Assembly: GCF_015832195.1 (NCBI RefSeq)
Contig: NC_052017.1
Coordinates: 51,971,652 to 52,035,651, forward strand
Length of the DNA stretch: 64,000 nucleotides
Origin: Motacilla alba alba
Lineage: Eukaryota > Chordata > Aves > Passeriformes > Motacillidae
Reading direction: 5' to 3'
A program made the translations under genes and the position numbers. The notes beneath the pieces were generated by a model that saw only the letters and a list, made by a program, of their open reading frames with translations, made no database searches and was not told the DNA's origin. Positions 13,051 through 23,938 of the stretch are shown here, piece by piece (position 1 is the stretch's first letter; each line of letters begins with the position of its first letter).

Positions 13051-13884
13051 AACTCTTGATGAAAGTTTTATAGCACTGAAAACTTTGCAGATCCATCAGT
13101 CCAAAGGATTTTTCTGAGAAAAACATTACAGATATAAAAATGCCTGAAACTCTTGCTGTTATACTTCCTCACAGGACACACTCCTCTAAAATCTTAAGAG
13201 CATCACATGTTTTCTTATATGGAAAAGGTTTTTCACAAAACTAGATATTCAATCAACACTTCTATACTTCGTGTTAGCCTGCAGGCAGAAAACCTGCCCC
13301 ATATCTGACAAATCAAGTTGTAGGCATGTAACGCTATTTTCAGAGTGCCAGCAAGAAATAAATGGAATAAGGCAGCAAAGTTGCACTGTATAAAACAAGG
13401 AAGAGGCCTGGTAAAAGCCTTCCACAACTACACAGTGATAAAATAACTTTTAGCAAATAATATCTTTTAGATGGCATTACATTCAGTAAATAAAGTATAT
13501 TTTAGATGAAAATAAATTTTAACATTCATAGATTCAGCCACAAAAAGTCTTTTAAAAATACACCTTGAAAATGGATTAATTTCTTACACTGCTCCTGCTC
13601 TCTGAAAACAGCTGGAATCTAACATTCACCTTGACTGGGATAGGCTGAAGCCCTGAAAAACATCTGTACTAAGACAACCTGACTCACTGAGATGCTACAA
13701 CTTAAATCCTGTTTCTTTCTCACTATAAACAGTTACCTAGACTTCTCATCCCTAAAGATTTTTTCCCACACACACACAACGTGGAAAAAAACAGACCATA
13801 AATCTATATTAATTTCATTTTCATCACATCATGAATCAATCAAAGTTTATGCCATATATCGGATTCCACTTTCTTTCTATCTCA
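13051..13884. other. AT-rich gene-free stretch
   Basis: No gene or clear repeat is recognised between the A/C-rich tract and the CR1 copy. There is a short CA run near 13767. Nothing else of note is seen. Confidence 0.45.
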
Positions 13885-14240
13885 TGCATTTGAGGAAAGG
13901 CTCCTTCACTTTTGAGGACAGGTTGAGGAAGCTGAGCTTGTTTCAGCCTTGAGAAGAGACAACTGCGAAGGGAACTTATCAATGTCTGTAAGTATCTGAA
14001 GGGAGAGTGCCAAGAGAATGGGGCTAGACACTTCTGGCCAAGCAACAGGGCAAGAGACAATGGGCACTTAGAACTTCACTATGGGAATTACTGAGCACCG
14101 GAACAGATTGCCCAGTGTAGTCTCCTTCCCTGGAGATACTCAACAGCTGTCTGGACACAATCCAGAGTAACATGCTCTAGGGGACCCTGCCTAGACAGGA
14201 AGGTTGGAATAGATGACCTCCAGTGATTCTGTTATTTGGC
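13885..14240 (+). repeat. CR1 LINE 3' fragment, plus orientation
   Basis: Forward CR1 landmarks appear in order: TGAGGAAAGGCT, AGGAAGCTGAGCTTGTTTCAGCC, GAGAAGAGACAACT, CTGAAGGGAGAGTGCCAAGAG, GCAACAGGGCAAGAGACAATGG, the GAACAGATTGCCCAG block, GGAGATACTCAACAGCTGTCTGGACACAATCC, and the terminal AGGTTGGAATAGATGACCTCCAGTGATTCTG. Near the 5' end a roughly 20-bp stretch looks inserted or repeated (two GAGGA..GG blocks). It is 5'-truncated, with no intact reverse transcriptase. Confidence 0.9.
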
Positions 14241-15162
14241 TACAAACACATAAGGTATCAGGGGAAAAGGAAATCCTGATCATCTAGAGTGTTTCTTCTA
14301 CTTGGGTACAATCTAAATAATATAGAAAATATTCCAGGTAACGATACCAAACACACTTTCTAGCTGGCAACTGCTGCACAGATCCTAGGACCAGCTGGCA
14401 CGCTGTGCACCTGGCCAGTTTATTAACTTTCTGGATCTTGCAATAGTCCCCAGAGAGAGGAAAAAAAAAACTACAACTGATTTTTTTATTCCCTTGACAT
14501 AGAATTTATGCAGCCTACCTCAGAGGCTGCAAAGTCTAAACAAAGAAGAATAAGTCTGAACTACAATTCCTCTTGCAGGCATTTTCGCTGATGAGAGGAC
14601 TCCAAGAGCTCTTGGAATGGAATAAATCCAAAAAGAGCATCAAGATACTGGTTAAAGTAAGCAACAAGAAACAGATTCATCCAGAAAAACCACCTCAAAC
14701 TAATTTAATTTTCTTCTGCAGCAAAGTAACAGTTTTTGGGCTCAGGAAAAAGCATAAATACTTTATATCTTGACCATATTCAAAGTTTTTTTTATATACT
14801 TTAACATTTTTTAAGAATTCTTTTTTTAAACATTTTTTCAAGAAAGTTTGGAAAACATGATCTAGATAAAGTTCATTCAGGCTGGATTCAGCAGTTATCA
14901 TTCCATTCATTCAGTGGTTCTACACAACTGATTGGTACAAACCTGGATGAATTCCATGTGCTAGTCCTGCTACATCTCTAAGTGGATGACAAGAAAGAAT
15001 CAATTTATTAAATCTGTAGACCAAATGGAACAAAGAAGGGCAAGTGTGAGGGACAGGATTCAAATCCAGTATTATTGGGGCAAAGTGGAAATATTGGAAA
15101 AACCAGGAAAGAAACACAGCTGTACACACTGCATGAATACAGTAAGGAGAACTTGGAGCCAG
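14241..15162. other. Gene-free stretch between CR1 and ERVL LTR
   Basis: No gene recognised. There is a CAG-type splice-acceptor-like sequence after a pyrimidine run near 14700-14721 (plus), but no convincing exon after it. Confidence 0.4.
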
Positions 15163-15760
15163 GTGTTCTGATTGAGCCCCACTGTGCAAGCCCTGTGCAG
15201 CCACTCGGTCACTTCCCCCCTCAGTAGGATCTGGGAGAGAATCAGAAGAGTAAAAGCTCTGACACATATGGGTTGAAATAAAGACAAGTTTAACAGAGAA
15301 AGCAGAAGCTGCAGTCACAAGCAGAGCAAAGAAATTAATTCATTGTTTCCCATGGGCATGCTGGTGTTCAACCATCTCCAGGAGAGCAGGGCCTGCCCCA
15401 TCAGGTGGAACACAAATGCCATGACACTGAAAAGTCCACCCTTTCTTTCTTCTTTCCCCAGCTTTACATGCTGAGCATGGTGCCATATAGTATGGAATAT
15501 TCTTGTGCTCAGTTGGGGTGCTGGCTATGTCCCTTTCCAGCTCCTTGTCCACATCCTGGTGCACATCCAGCGTCCTCATGGCGGGGCTGGTACAAGAAGC
15601 AGAAAAAGCCTTGAGGCTGTGCAGGACCTGCCCAGCAGTAACAGAAACATCTCTGTATTATCAACTCTCTTTTCACCACAAAATACATTTTCATCCAAAA
15701 TACAGCCCCACATCAGCTACTATTAAAAAAATTAACTCCACCCCAGCCAAAACCAGCCCA
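15163..15760 (-). mobile_element. Endogenous retrovirus LTR, bird ERVL type, reverse
   Basis: Read on the minus strand, this matches from memory the common bird ERVL-type LTR. It starts at about 15760 with a TGGGCTGGTTTTGGCTGGGG-like start, then shows AATTTTTTTAATAGTAGCTG, a block ending GCAGAAAAAGG-like sequence reversed near 15590-15610, a TATA-like GCATGTAAAGC near 15465-15475, and a GTTAAACTTGTCTTTATTTC polyadenylation-type region near 15275-15300. The 3' end is near 15163. Length (about 600 bp) and the order of blocks fit an LTR. No internal retroviral genes are attached, so it is probably a solo LTR. Open frames here (for example 15503-15805 plus and 15340-15579 minus) lie in LTR sequence. 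The ends are estimated by eye, and the family name rests on memory of the repeat. Confidence 0.7.
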
Positions 15761-15904
15761 CCAAGTAAGAGCACTCAGAGAGAATCCATTGGTAAGAGGG
15801 GATGACAATCTGAACAGGAGTCAGAGTCAAGCTGTTGAGCCCAAGGCAAACAAGCAGACTGGAGCAAATAAACATGACTGTGCCCCACAGAATACATGGA
15901 CTTG

Positions 15905-16290
15905 TCCTTCCACTCTACTGAGCATCAGCAGAGCTTCAGCTGCAGTACTACATCCTCGCCTGGGTGCTGCATTTGAAGAAACAAATGAGCCAACTGGAGC
16001 AGGTCCAAAGAGCCACAGTAAAGAGCAAAATTCGGCAAAACACAACCCGAAAAGATATGTATATAACTACGACTAGCTAGCAAAAATGTGGAAAAAAGAT
16101 GGAAGACAGAGTGGGAAGAACAGTGCAGGTGACACCATTCAGTATTTAAGATGCTTCTGTGAAGAAGGAATATTTTTTTCTTGTGCCCACAGTGGGTGGG
16201 ACTGATTACCCCATAGCAAGAGTCAGCTTAAACATCGTGAAAAACTTCCCTACAATTAAGAGAGCAGAACAGGTGTGATATTGTAAATGC
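15905..16290 (+). repeat. Old CR1 LINE fragment, plus orientation
   Basis: The segment with GCTGCAGTACTACATCC, GGGTGCTGCATTTGAAGAA and AACTGGAGCAGGTCCAAAGAG resembles the CR1 region near the end of ORF2 and start of the 3' UTR. Further on, AAACATCGTGAAAAACTTCC, TACAATTAAGAGAGCAGAACAGGT resembles the CR1 3'-UTR block before the 'acaggttgccta' motif. It is much more decayed than the 13.9-kb copy, so it is probably older. The middle (about 16060-16190) is hard to align by eye. Confidence 0.55.
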
Positions 16291-19200
16291 AAGGAAAATG
16301 AAGCAGCTCTTTAAAATCGCTGTTACTTTGGAGTAAAAGACAGTGGGAGAGATACTGTATCTGTAAGCAAAATTTTTCTTCCTCTTCCATAAGGGATGGA
16401 TTGGAAATGGTCACTACTCCATTTTATCAAGAAGCTACTTTAAACATCACTTCTAACTGATAGATCAAAAAAAGACAGGTAAAATGACTGCTTGTGATGA
16501 GAATCTGCTTTCTTGCAACTGAACAATTACACACGGCAATGGAACAATTGAATATGGCAATGTACTTCTTTTTTCAGCTGGCACTTCCTTTTATTTGCAT
16601 ACTTTTAGTAAGACACAACAAGATATGACAGTTGCTCCAATTTCTTGTCAAATTCTTTTTGTATTTTCATCCTCAATAAATGGCAAATGGGGTAAAAGCA
16701 ATGACAGGTACTCTCCTCACCATATGAGGAGGGGGAGAAAAATTGCATACACAAGTGATCCATTAGTTTAATGCAAAAGAGATTATGGAAGCAGTAGTCA
16801 CTCAAGAGCAAAGGGATAAGTGATGTTCTCACAAGCCATTACGCTAATGGTGAGAGCAAGGGAATGCCTCTGTAATTGCCAGAGAGCAGGCTGAGAGAGA
16901 CCTCTGGGGATTCAAACAGTGCACAGGGCAAAGGAGAAACCACTCAGCCCTGGCAGAGGGATGACTGCTGACTTACAAAATCACATGTGTTATTACAGAC
17001 ATCAGACCCATCCTTGCAGCCTTTACTTGTTAAATGTCAGTCCCTGGTTTGTTCAAGACCCCATGAGTCAAATGTATTTCAAAAGCATTGCCTAGGGGAG
17101 TAAAGGATCAAGTGTTAAGTTCCCTGTATTCCCTCCTCCTCATTTCATTTGCTATTTCCAGTTTCCCAATTCAATCCTCATTTGTGAATCCAGAGACAAT
17201 CCTCATCTGTAGAGGCAAGAGCAGAACATGGATGCAGTCTTCCCAATGCACAGCTCTGAGCTCTACAAAACCTGGTCACATCAAGGGAAGAAGTGAGCCA
17301 CTTCCTTTTCATGCCCAGTAGACCTGGCCCAAGAGATAGACCTTTTGCTGCTTCCTTAAAATTTGCCATCCCACGTATATCTCCACCGCTCAGCTGAGCT
17401 TCCCCCAATGAGTTCAATGCCCTTCCATCTCCAGGGTTCAGCCAGTGCCAGACTGCTTGTGGCCAGCACGTATGAAAAATTAACCACATTGATTTAAAGC
17501 AACACAAATCTGCTTAAGCCTCATGAACGAACCCACTATGCTCCAGGTACAATTCCACAGGAGGCTGGCATGGCTGATGCCATGCTCCCTTTTAGCCAGT
17601 GAAGGTTGGAAATGGTATCTCTGAACTGTAGGCGACTCTTTAGTACGCAGTAGCAGAGACACGTGTGACCACATGCCTCAACCAACCCTGATGGCCAGAA
17701 CCAGGGAGTCACTTCACAGATTCGATGTGCCCCCTGCAGTGCTGACCTCCACCAATCAGATAGTTAAACACTGCTTTCAGACACTCTGTTGTGCTTCATA
17801 TCTCACAAGAGGCTTGGTACACTGCACAAGCTCTTACCAATGGGCATACGTTGCTAACAAATGTCTCCCTCATCTGTTGGTTTTTTGGCAGTCCACAATA
17901 GGTCACTCTTAATGCAATTTCATTTCCTTAATTAAATCTTCCCTGAGGTATCATTGCAGAGTATTATTTCCCTCTGATTATTTAATATTTCAGAATAGAG
18001 ACAGTCTCACCCTGCTTTCATGGGGTGGAAAGTTTCTCCCTTGATTAACCCCCTGAGAAGATGAAAGGATATTTCTTTTTAAGTGAGTAACATTCACATT
18101 TGTAAAATAAACAACATCTAAAAGGCCATGTAACAAGGCTTACAAGAATATAAGGGAAAAAGTGAACCATAGCCAAGTCAAAACCACCCCAAATCAACAC
18201 AAAAAAACCTTGCATTTCTTGCTACCTTAAACTTGCAGAGTTGGTTTTTTTTGCAACTGGGCAGAAAGAATCCCAAATCCAACCACCTTCACTTTTGGGA
18301 ATTTAATAAAACCCAAGGCTTTTCCTAATGTTTGCAGTATCTGTAGTCAAAGAGTCAAGGAAAAAAATTTTTAGCTTTCCAGCATTACAACTCCAACCTA
18401 CACACACTGAAAGTCTTCAACCCTGTAAGCGCCCTGATTTCATAGGAGAAAGTCTCCACATCAAAACCCTAGAAAATTCCTCCATTGGCAGGGAGTCCAA
18501 CACCTGAGTTTTAAACACTTACAGACTCAATTATTGTCTGGGTATGTGACTACCATTGCTGTACATAGTCATGTGCAGGTGATTATGAATCAACAATTAT
18601 TGCTTGTGACACCTTCCACTGAACATAATGACATTCAGTCCCTCCGTTAAAGCAAAACTAAACTCTCCAGGGAGACAGACACAAATTATATGAGCAGCAT
18701 ACACTTCAAGGAAATGCTAATATGAACTACCACAGAAATACTTACCAGAAATTCCAGTCTTGTATTGACACAAACAACCCTGTAGGAGATGCGAGGTGAG
18801 ATTTACATCATCCAGCTCTAGCTGTTTTGCTTAAATTTGCATTGAGGCTTCCTTGAGAGACAGACATAGGAAACTACAACTTATCCTAAAATAGAGAATG
18901 GTTCATCCCAAGCCCTTCTCTCCACTACAAAGAACTCAGTTATGCCATTGGCACAAAAGGGCTCAATTCTAGACAGGTAAAGTGAGGTGAGATATATTTA
19001 ACACAGCAATGGGAGAAAGATCCCCAGAACACCCATCAAAATGAACAGGAATCCCCAGCACCCTCTAAGAGCCATAATGATCCCAATAAACAAATTGTGC
19101 ATGGAAATCTCAAGCAGAACTCACTGAGGTCTTCTGCATTTTGGAAGAATTAATTTTTCATCTACCAATAAGGCGAAGCCAAAAATGCCAGAAACGTCAG

Positions 19201-19607
19201 AAGCGACTGTCTCACAAATGACAACTATCAGACATGATTCTGTGAAATACAAGGTATAGCACTGAGCAGTGAATCATCCAGTGTCTGTACACCCAAACCC
19301 CTAGAACAGCATACAGATAAGATGAACACACAGCAGCGCTTCACACGTATTATTGCAATGGACATTTTGTAGCAGCAAAAGGAAGGATCTGAATTAAGAA
19401 AGTAACAAACTACTCAGGCAGTCTCCTACCACTGTCTCAATGGGTAGAGAAGGCAGCTTGAAGTGAATTGCCAGACTATGTTGCAAAAACGAAGTACTTC
19501 AGTCATGTTAATTATGTAGCAAAAGAAGAGGCAGAGGGCACAAAAACATGTATTTAAAAATAAGCATTGTTAAGCATATCCACAAAGATAAAAGTAAGAT
19601 TAATAGA

Positions 19608-19608
<1 letters not shown>
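16291..19608. other. AT-rich gene-free stretch
   Basis: No gene, RNA gene or clear transposon recognised in about 3.3 kb. The minus frame of 109 codons at 17178-17507 has no domain I know and no convincing splice sites at both ends. Confidence 0.4.

Positions 19609-19649
<41 letters not shown>
19609..19649 (+). repeat. Poly(A) tract, 41 A
   Basis: An uninterrupted run of 41 adenines. Such a pure run is either a young mononucleotide repeat or the tail of a retrocopy inserted in plus orientation. I looked for a matching target duplication upstream and for a recognisable transcript body before the run and found neither. Length is likely polymorphic and prone to sequencing error. Confidence 0.9.
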
Positions 19650-19651
<2 letters not shown>

Positions 19652-20040
19652 CCTGGGATTCAAGTAAAATGAAATAGAGGCGAAAAATGCCCTCACAGCA
19701 GAGTTTTTAACTTGCAGAAAGCTGATGACATTAAGATTATCATACAAAAGGAGAAAAATGACCAAACCATGAACAAAGATTTTTGTCCAAAGACAAACAG
19801 AAAATTACATTCCATAGTAATGCAAGAACAGAGGTAAATTTGGTCTAATTAAAAAAAACAAATCAAATACTACAACTAAGTCCCTAACCAAAATATTGTG
19901 GTGGGAGGAGACAAAGGAGAGAAAGGGATCACATATGAGAAACTGGATTGTATCCAAATGAGATAGCAGTCGAACAGGACCACACAAGATACCCAGAACT
20001 ATAACAAAAGATACAAAGCTGTGGAGTTAGAAGACATTTA
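19650..20040. other. Gene-free stretch
   Basis: No feature recognised between the poly(A) tract and the solo LTR. The last seven bases before the LTR belong to the target duplication described for it. Confidence 0.4.
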
Positions 20041-20347
20041 GTATGGGTGTCACCCTGTTTTTTTTAAGTTTTTCTAAGCCTTCTGATGTTTACATTCTTG
20101 CAATGAATATTCTCACACACTTTATGTAAATAAGTTATTGTTTTGCATTCTTTTATGGAGGAGGAGAAATTTGATGCACTGTTGGTTTGTCCAGTGTCAT
20201 TGGAGAGGTGGCACTGTCACCCTCCTTTTCACTGTCACTTCTGGAAATCTATAAATGTTGGAGTCAGAAATTAAACGCTCTCTTTTTTATCTTGGAGAGC
20301 TGCGTGTCCGCGTCGTTTTATTTCATGTCCTATAGCGACAGTATGGG
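20041..20347 (+). mobile_element. Solo ERV LTR copy A with target-site duplication
   Basis: A 293-bp LTR runs from 20048 (TGTCACCC) to 20340 (GCGACA). The flanking GTATGGG occurs at 20041-20047 and again at 20341-20347, a perfect duplication of 6-7 bp. Inside are a TATA box (TATAAA, 20250-20255) and an ATTAAA polyadenylation signal (20270-20275), giving U3-R-U5 order on the plus strand. A second copy lies at 48777-49071. TG...CA ends with a 6-bp duplication fit class II (ERVK-like) retroviruses. No gag, pol or env sequence is attached, so this is a solo LTR. The plus frame at 20187-20378 is LTR-derived. Confidence 0.88.
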
Positions 20348-20419
20348 ATTTAATGTGAAAGGACTATCCGAAAAATAGAGCGCACAGTATAATGGTGACA
20401 AATCAGGAGCAGGATGGTA

Positions 20420-20565
20420 TGCAGGTACCAAAGATGAAGGCAAAGGAGAAGATTAAGAGATGATTAAGAGAAGGATAAAAAGACGGCTGGGGGAAGATAT
20501 GAGGTTCACATGGGAAGGGGCAGAGAGGGGAGTGGAGGGGAGGGGAGAGGAGAGGAAGCATAGGA
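20420..20565 (+). repeat. Purine-rich (GA) tract
   Basis: About 145 bp is dominated by G and A on the plus strand, with GATTAAGAGA, GAGGGGAGTGGAGGGGAGGGG and GAGAGGAGAGG blocks. Such mirror-like homopurine DNA can form triplex structures in vitro. No gene is associated. Confidence 0.6.
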
Positions 20566-21199
20566 ATCAGGTTCCCAACATCCTAAAGGAAGTGATTCTT
20601 AATGCAACAGCTAGTTGAGCTGTGAAACTCATTTTCAAATACAATGGAGGTACAGATAGGTTCAAAGGAATGCAGAGGAGATTTCATGAAGCAAATCTCT
20701 GTTGTAAGGTACTAAATCCACAGAAATTCAAGCAGTTAAAGTTTCTGAGCAGCAAACGGTTGGGGTAAGGTTAAAGAAATAATACAGAAAAATGGTTTTT
20801 CTCACAGCAGACAAAAAGCCCTGCAAAACACCATCTCCATTGCCTTAGTAAGTCTAGACCAAAGATTTTTACCCTTAGGCCTTCACATCTGTTCACAGTC
20901 CACCCAGGTGACGACTGTCACAAACACTTTAAGCCAGTAAAAACTGACACATCCACAAGGAGAAACACCTTGCCTTCCTCCCACTTCTTATTCCCAGTCT
21001 TTGCTGGGTGTTTGCTTGCATTGCCATAAGCCTTCATGGAACAGCCAAGCAGACCTCACTCTGGGTTAAAAGCACACAGCATAAAATAACTGGTTACTTC
21101 TAACCCAGGTCACTTCCCTGACACAGCTCTCCATGCAGGCACACAAATGCATGTCCTCACCCAAGGGAATGACTAACATGCAGAAAAGAGTGGCTAGAG
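20566..21199. other. Gene-free stretch
   Basis: No gene or repeat recognised between the purine-rich tract and the CR1 fragment at 21.2 kb. Confidence 0.4.
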
Positions 21200-21390
21200 A
21201 AGCAGAAGGATGCACTGGGATTATTTAGCCTGGAGAAGAAAAGGCTCAAAGGGGATCTAATCAATGTGCATAAATGGCTGGTGGAATGGAGTGAGGCGAC
21301 CGACCGAGCAAGGCTCTTCTCAGTGGTGACCAGTGACAGGACCAGAGGCAATGGGCATAGACTGAAATACAGAAAATCCCTTTAAGAAAA
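21200..21390 (+). repeat. CR1 LINE internal fragment, plus orientation
   Basis: Contains the CR1 blocks TTTAGCCTGGAGAAGAAAAGG, CTCAAAGGGGATCTAATCAATG, CAAGGCTCTTCTCAGTGGTGACCAGTGACAGGACCAGAGG, GCAATGGGCATAGACTGAAATACAG and a closing TTTAAGAAAAAAAC. It lacks the usual 3' tail, so it is truncated at both ends. Confidence 0.88.
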
Positions 21391-23760
21391 AAACATTAAC
21401 TAAGAAAGAAAAAAGCCCCAAACAATCGTGAGGCCTGAAGAACGCAGATTACATAGATAACTGGATGGCAGATTTGACACAACATTCCTATGGGAGATCA
21501 CATCCCTGCTAGAAGAGCATTTAGTACCTGAAAATTTTGGGTCAATACACTGAAAATGGCTAAGTATTTGTGGCAGAGCATGACAAGGATCTCTGAAAGA
21601 TTCCAAATTTTGTCCATGGACAGCAGAACACCTCTAAGGAAACAAAAAAAAACTTTTCAAAATATTTTTTCTACATATATACTTGGGTATCTGTACTCAG
21701 CCTAAAAAAAGACTAAGCACAGTGATAAAGCTTCTTCTAATTTGCTTTTGCTTCATCTGTCAACAGACTAAAAGTTTGACACCTCCAAGTTCTGTCCAGC
21801 TAATAGAGCAGTTCAAGATTAGTTCTGCCTCCTGTGAGAGGCACTAATCTGCTGTGTGAGTACCTTGACCAGGGGCACAGCAGAGATACCCTCCAATCCA
21901 CCATCCAGCAGAAGAGGTGCCAGGCCAGCGGGAGACTGAAAGGTAATTGTACACACAAAATGCAAGGCAAGGGCTAGCAAACAAGCACAAGGAATTTGTT
22001 AACTAAACAGAATCAGAAATATCTCAGGATATTTTAAAAATCCATTAACTGTCTCTTTCTTCATCTTAGGAGATGACAAACTGCTGTTGTTGAGCAGCTT
22101 CTTCTGAACAAGGAACTGCTCAACTGTCAAACAAATGCACTGTCACACTAAAGAAATGCATTTTCCACATTTATGTTTTGCCAGACTAAACAGCTGGAGG
22201 ATGGTCTTCAATATACTAGAGCAATCCAGAAGGCAAAGAGTGAAGGTCTTTGAAGGAATAAGACAAATCACCACAGAAGTGTAAGACTTTAAATGAAGCC
22301 ATCATTTTTCTGTTCATTGCACTAGTGACTACTTTGACTGCCACAAGAGAAGTGAAGCTAAAATGGGAAGCCAAAATTTGTCTCCTTGATGGAGGACCAC
22401 TTTCGAACAATCTGGTGAGAGTTTGCCTTTGCTATATCCTAAGACAGGCCCACTGTGTCAAAATACAGGCCATTTTGCAAACAAAAATAAGAAGGTCCCA
22501 ATACCACCAAAACCAGGAGGGCCAAACAGTAGCACTACACTTAGTTTGCACCAGATGCTTGAAAGCCCAAACACAGGCTCAAACAGCTATTAAAAAAGTG
22601 TTTGTGAGGTGGAAGGAAGTTGAGGTAATGAGAAGAAAAAAAATTGCTCCCAGCAATGTCAGGAGGGAATAAAAGAGAAACTCACTAGCATAACATTTGA
22701 ATCTAACCTGGGAAAATTGAATTCAAAAAGGGAGCAGGGATCCTGTTCAAGGTGATCTTGTCAAGCCAAAAAGCAACAGTGTATGTCTGGGGGATGGGCT
22801 TCCCGCACTGATGTGTTTTTGTTTTCCAGTGCACAAGCATTAGAAAACTGCAAACTGAGAAATCTGTGTGGTCTCTGCCCCACATAAATATGCAGTGAAT
22901 ATTTGCACAGTTATTTTAAGACCTCATGGGCCAAATGCATCCCTAGTGCAAGATCAGTGACTTAAATAAACTTGGCGTAAGCTGAGACATGGGCCCCAGG
23001 CTTTCGTGAAGTAAATACAATAGTACAGCACCTTAATGATGTGCACTGGAGATGGGAGATGATTTTTAAGAAAGGGCTGTATAAAGAAATGGCAGAGTAG
23101 GTCAAGTCTCGTTCTCTGCACTGTGGGAAATCGAAGCATTCTGAAGTTTTCCTTACAGCTGAAACAAACCACCAACAACCACCACCTTGCCACACCTCCA
23201 TGTCTGATCTCTCCCAACTGGATCTGATCATTAAACAAGGCTGCAGGGCTCCAGATCCTCTGAACAGTTGCCAGCTGCAGTACAAACACATTCTCATGAG
23301 GAACATTTTGATTCTGTTTAAAACAGCATTTTTTTTGACAGAAAACTGTTCCACTGGCAAATTTTCATGCAGCTTCACTACTTAATATGCCTCCCCTCCT
23401 CCCACACATGCATGCTCCAGAACTACTTCAAGAAGATAATTACACCGCATGTTCACAATGTATTGGATTTGCTCCTGCCAGGTCACCTGTCTTCACTGGG
23501 AGTGGGAGACTCCAAAGAAAGGAGTCATCAAAACAAGGATGATGCAATGTCTACACATAAATGACACATATTCCCCAGAAATACCTGCAAATAAAAAAAT
23601 ACATGGAGTTTTTGGGGGATGGGGTGGTTTGAGAGGCTTGATAGGTAGCTTCATAGTAGCTCACATGGTAGCTCACAAATTCAGCTCTTTACTCAAACAG
23701 CTATCTATCAGAAAATGAGCATTGTAATTATATCACCAATCTTGATCAACAACTCATTAC
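21391..23760. other. AT-rich gene-free stretch
   Basis: No gene recognised. The plus frame of 115 codons at 22325-22672 is Lys/Arg-rich, has no domain I know, and uses a non-ATG start. I treat it as chance or as old repeat DNA. Confidence 0.4.
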
Positions 23761-23938
23761 TTGCTTGTGATTTGTGGGGGTCTCTAGTTTCCAGCAAATA
23801 ATGCAACAGTGCTGCACGGATCCGAGAACTATTTGTATCTCCATCTCTTCCCCGTGACTCAGCATTCAGCAGGGCTGCCAAAGACTGGTCCAAGCTCCTG
23901 AACCACACCTGAAGCTGGGCAAGCCCAGCAGGACAGCA
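23761..23938 (-). CDS. Candidate internal coding exon, unknown gene
   Basis: On the minus strand a pyrimidine-containing stretch ends in CCCTGCAG (AG at 23939-23940), a good 3' splice site. It is followed by 178 nt of open reading frame up to a donor-like GTAATG starting at 23760. The frame opens in phase 0 right after the acceptor and would leave in phase 1. The predicted 59 residues are rich in Leu, Ala, Arg and Glu, with helix-like segments such as SLDQSLAALLNAES and SRIRAALLHYLLETRD, unlike the Phe/Ser-rich frames typical of this AT-rich DNA. The candidate first exon at 34220-34249 ends in phase 0 and would join in frame across an intron of about 10.3 kb. I do not recognise the protein. 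Against it: the donor is weak, an internal CAG|GTGTGG could shorten the exon to 30 nt, and no neighbouring exons are confirmed. Confidence 0.3.

Noticed and set aside
12752..13126. Phe/Trp/Leu-rich minus frame resembling a membrane protein
   Set aside because: It is the complement of the A/C-rich low-complexity tract. The hydrophobic look comes only from T/G codons.
20187..20378. 63-codon plus frame, similar to the frame at 48937-49119
   Set aside because: The similarity comes from the shared solo LTR, not from a gene family.
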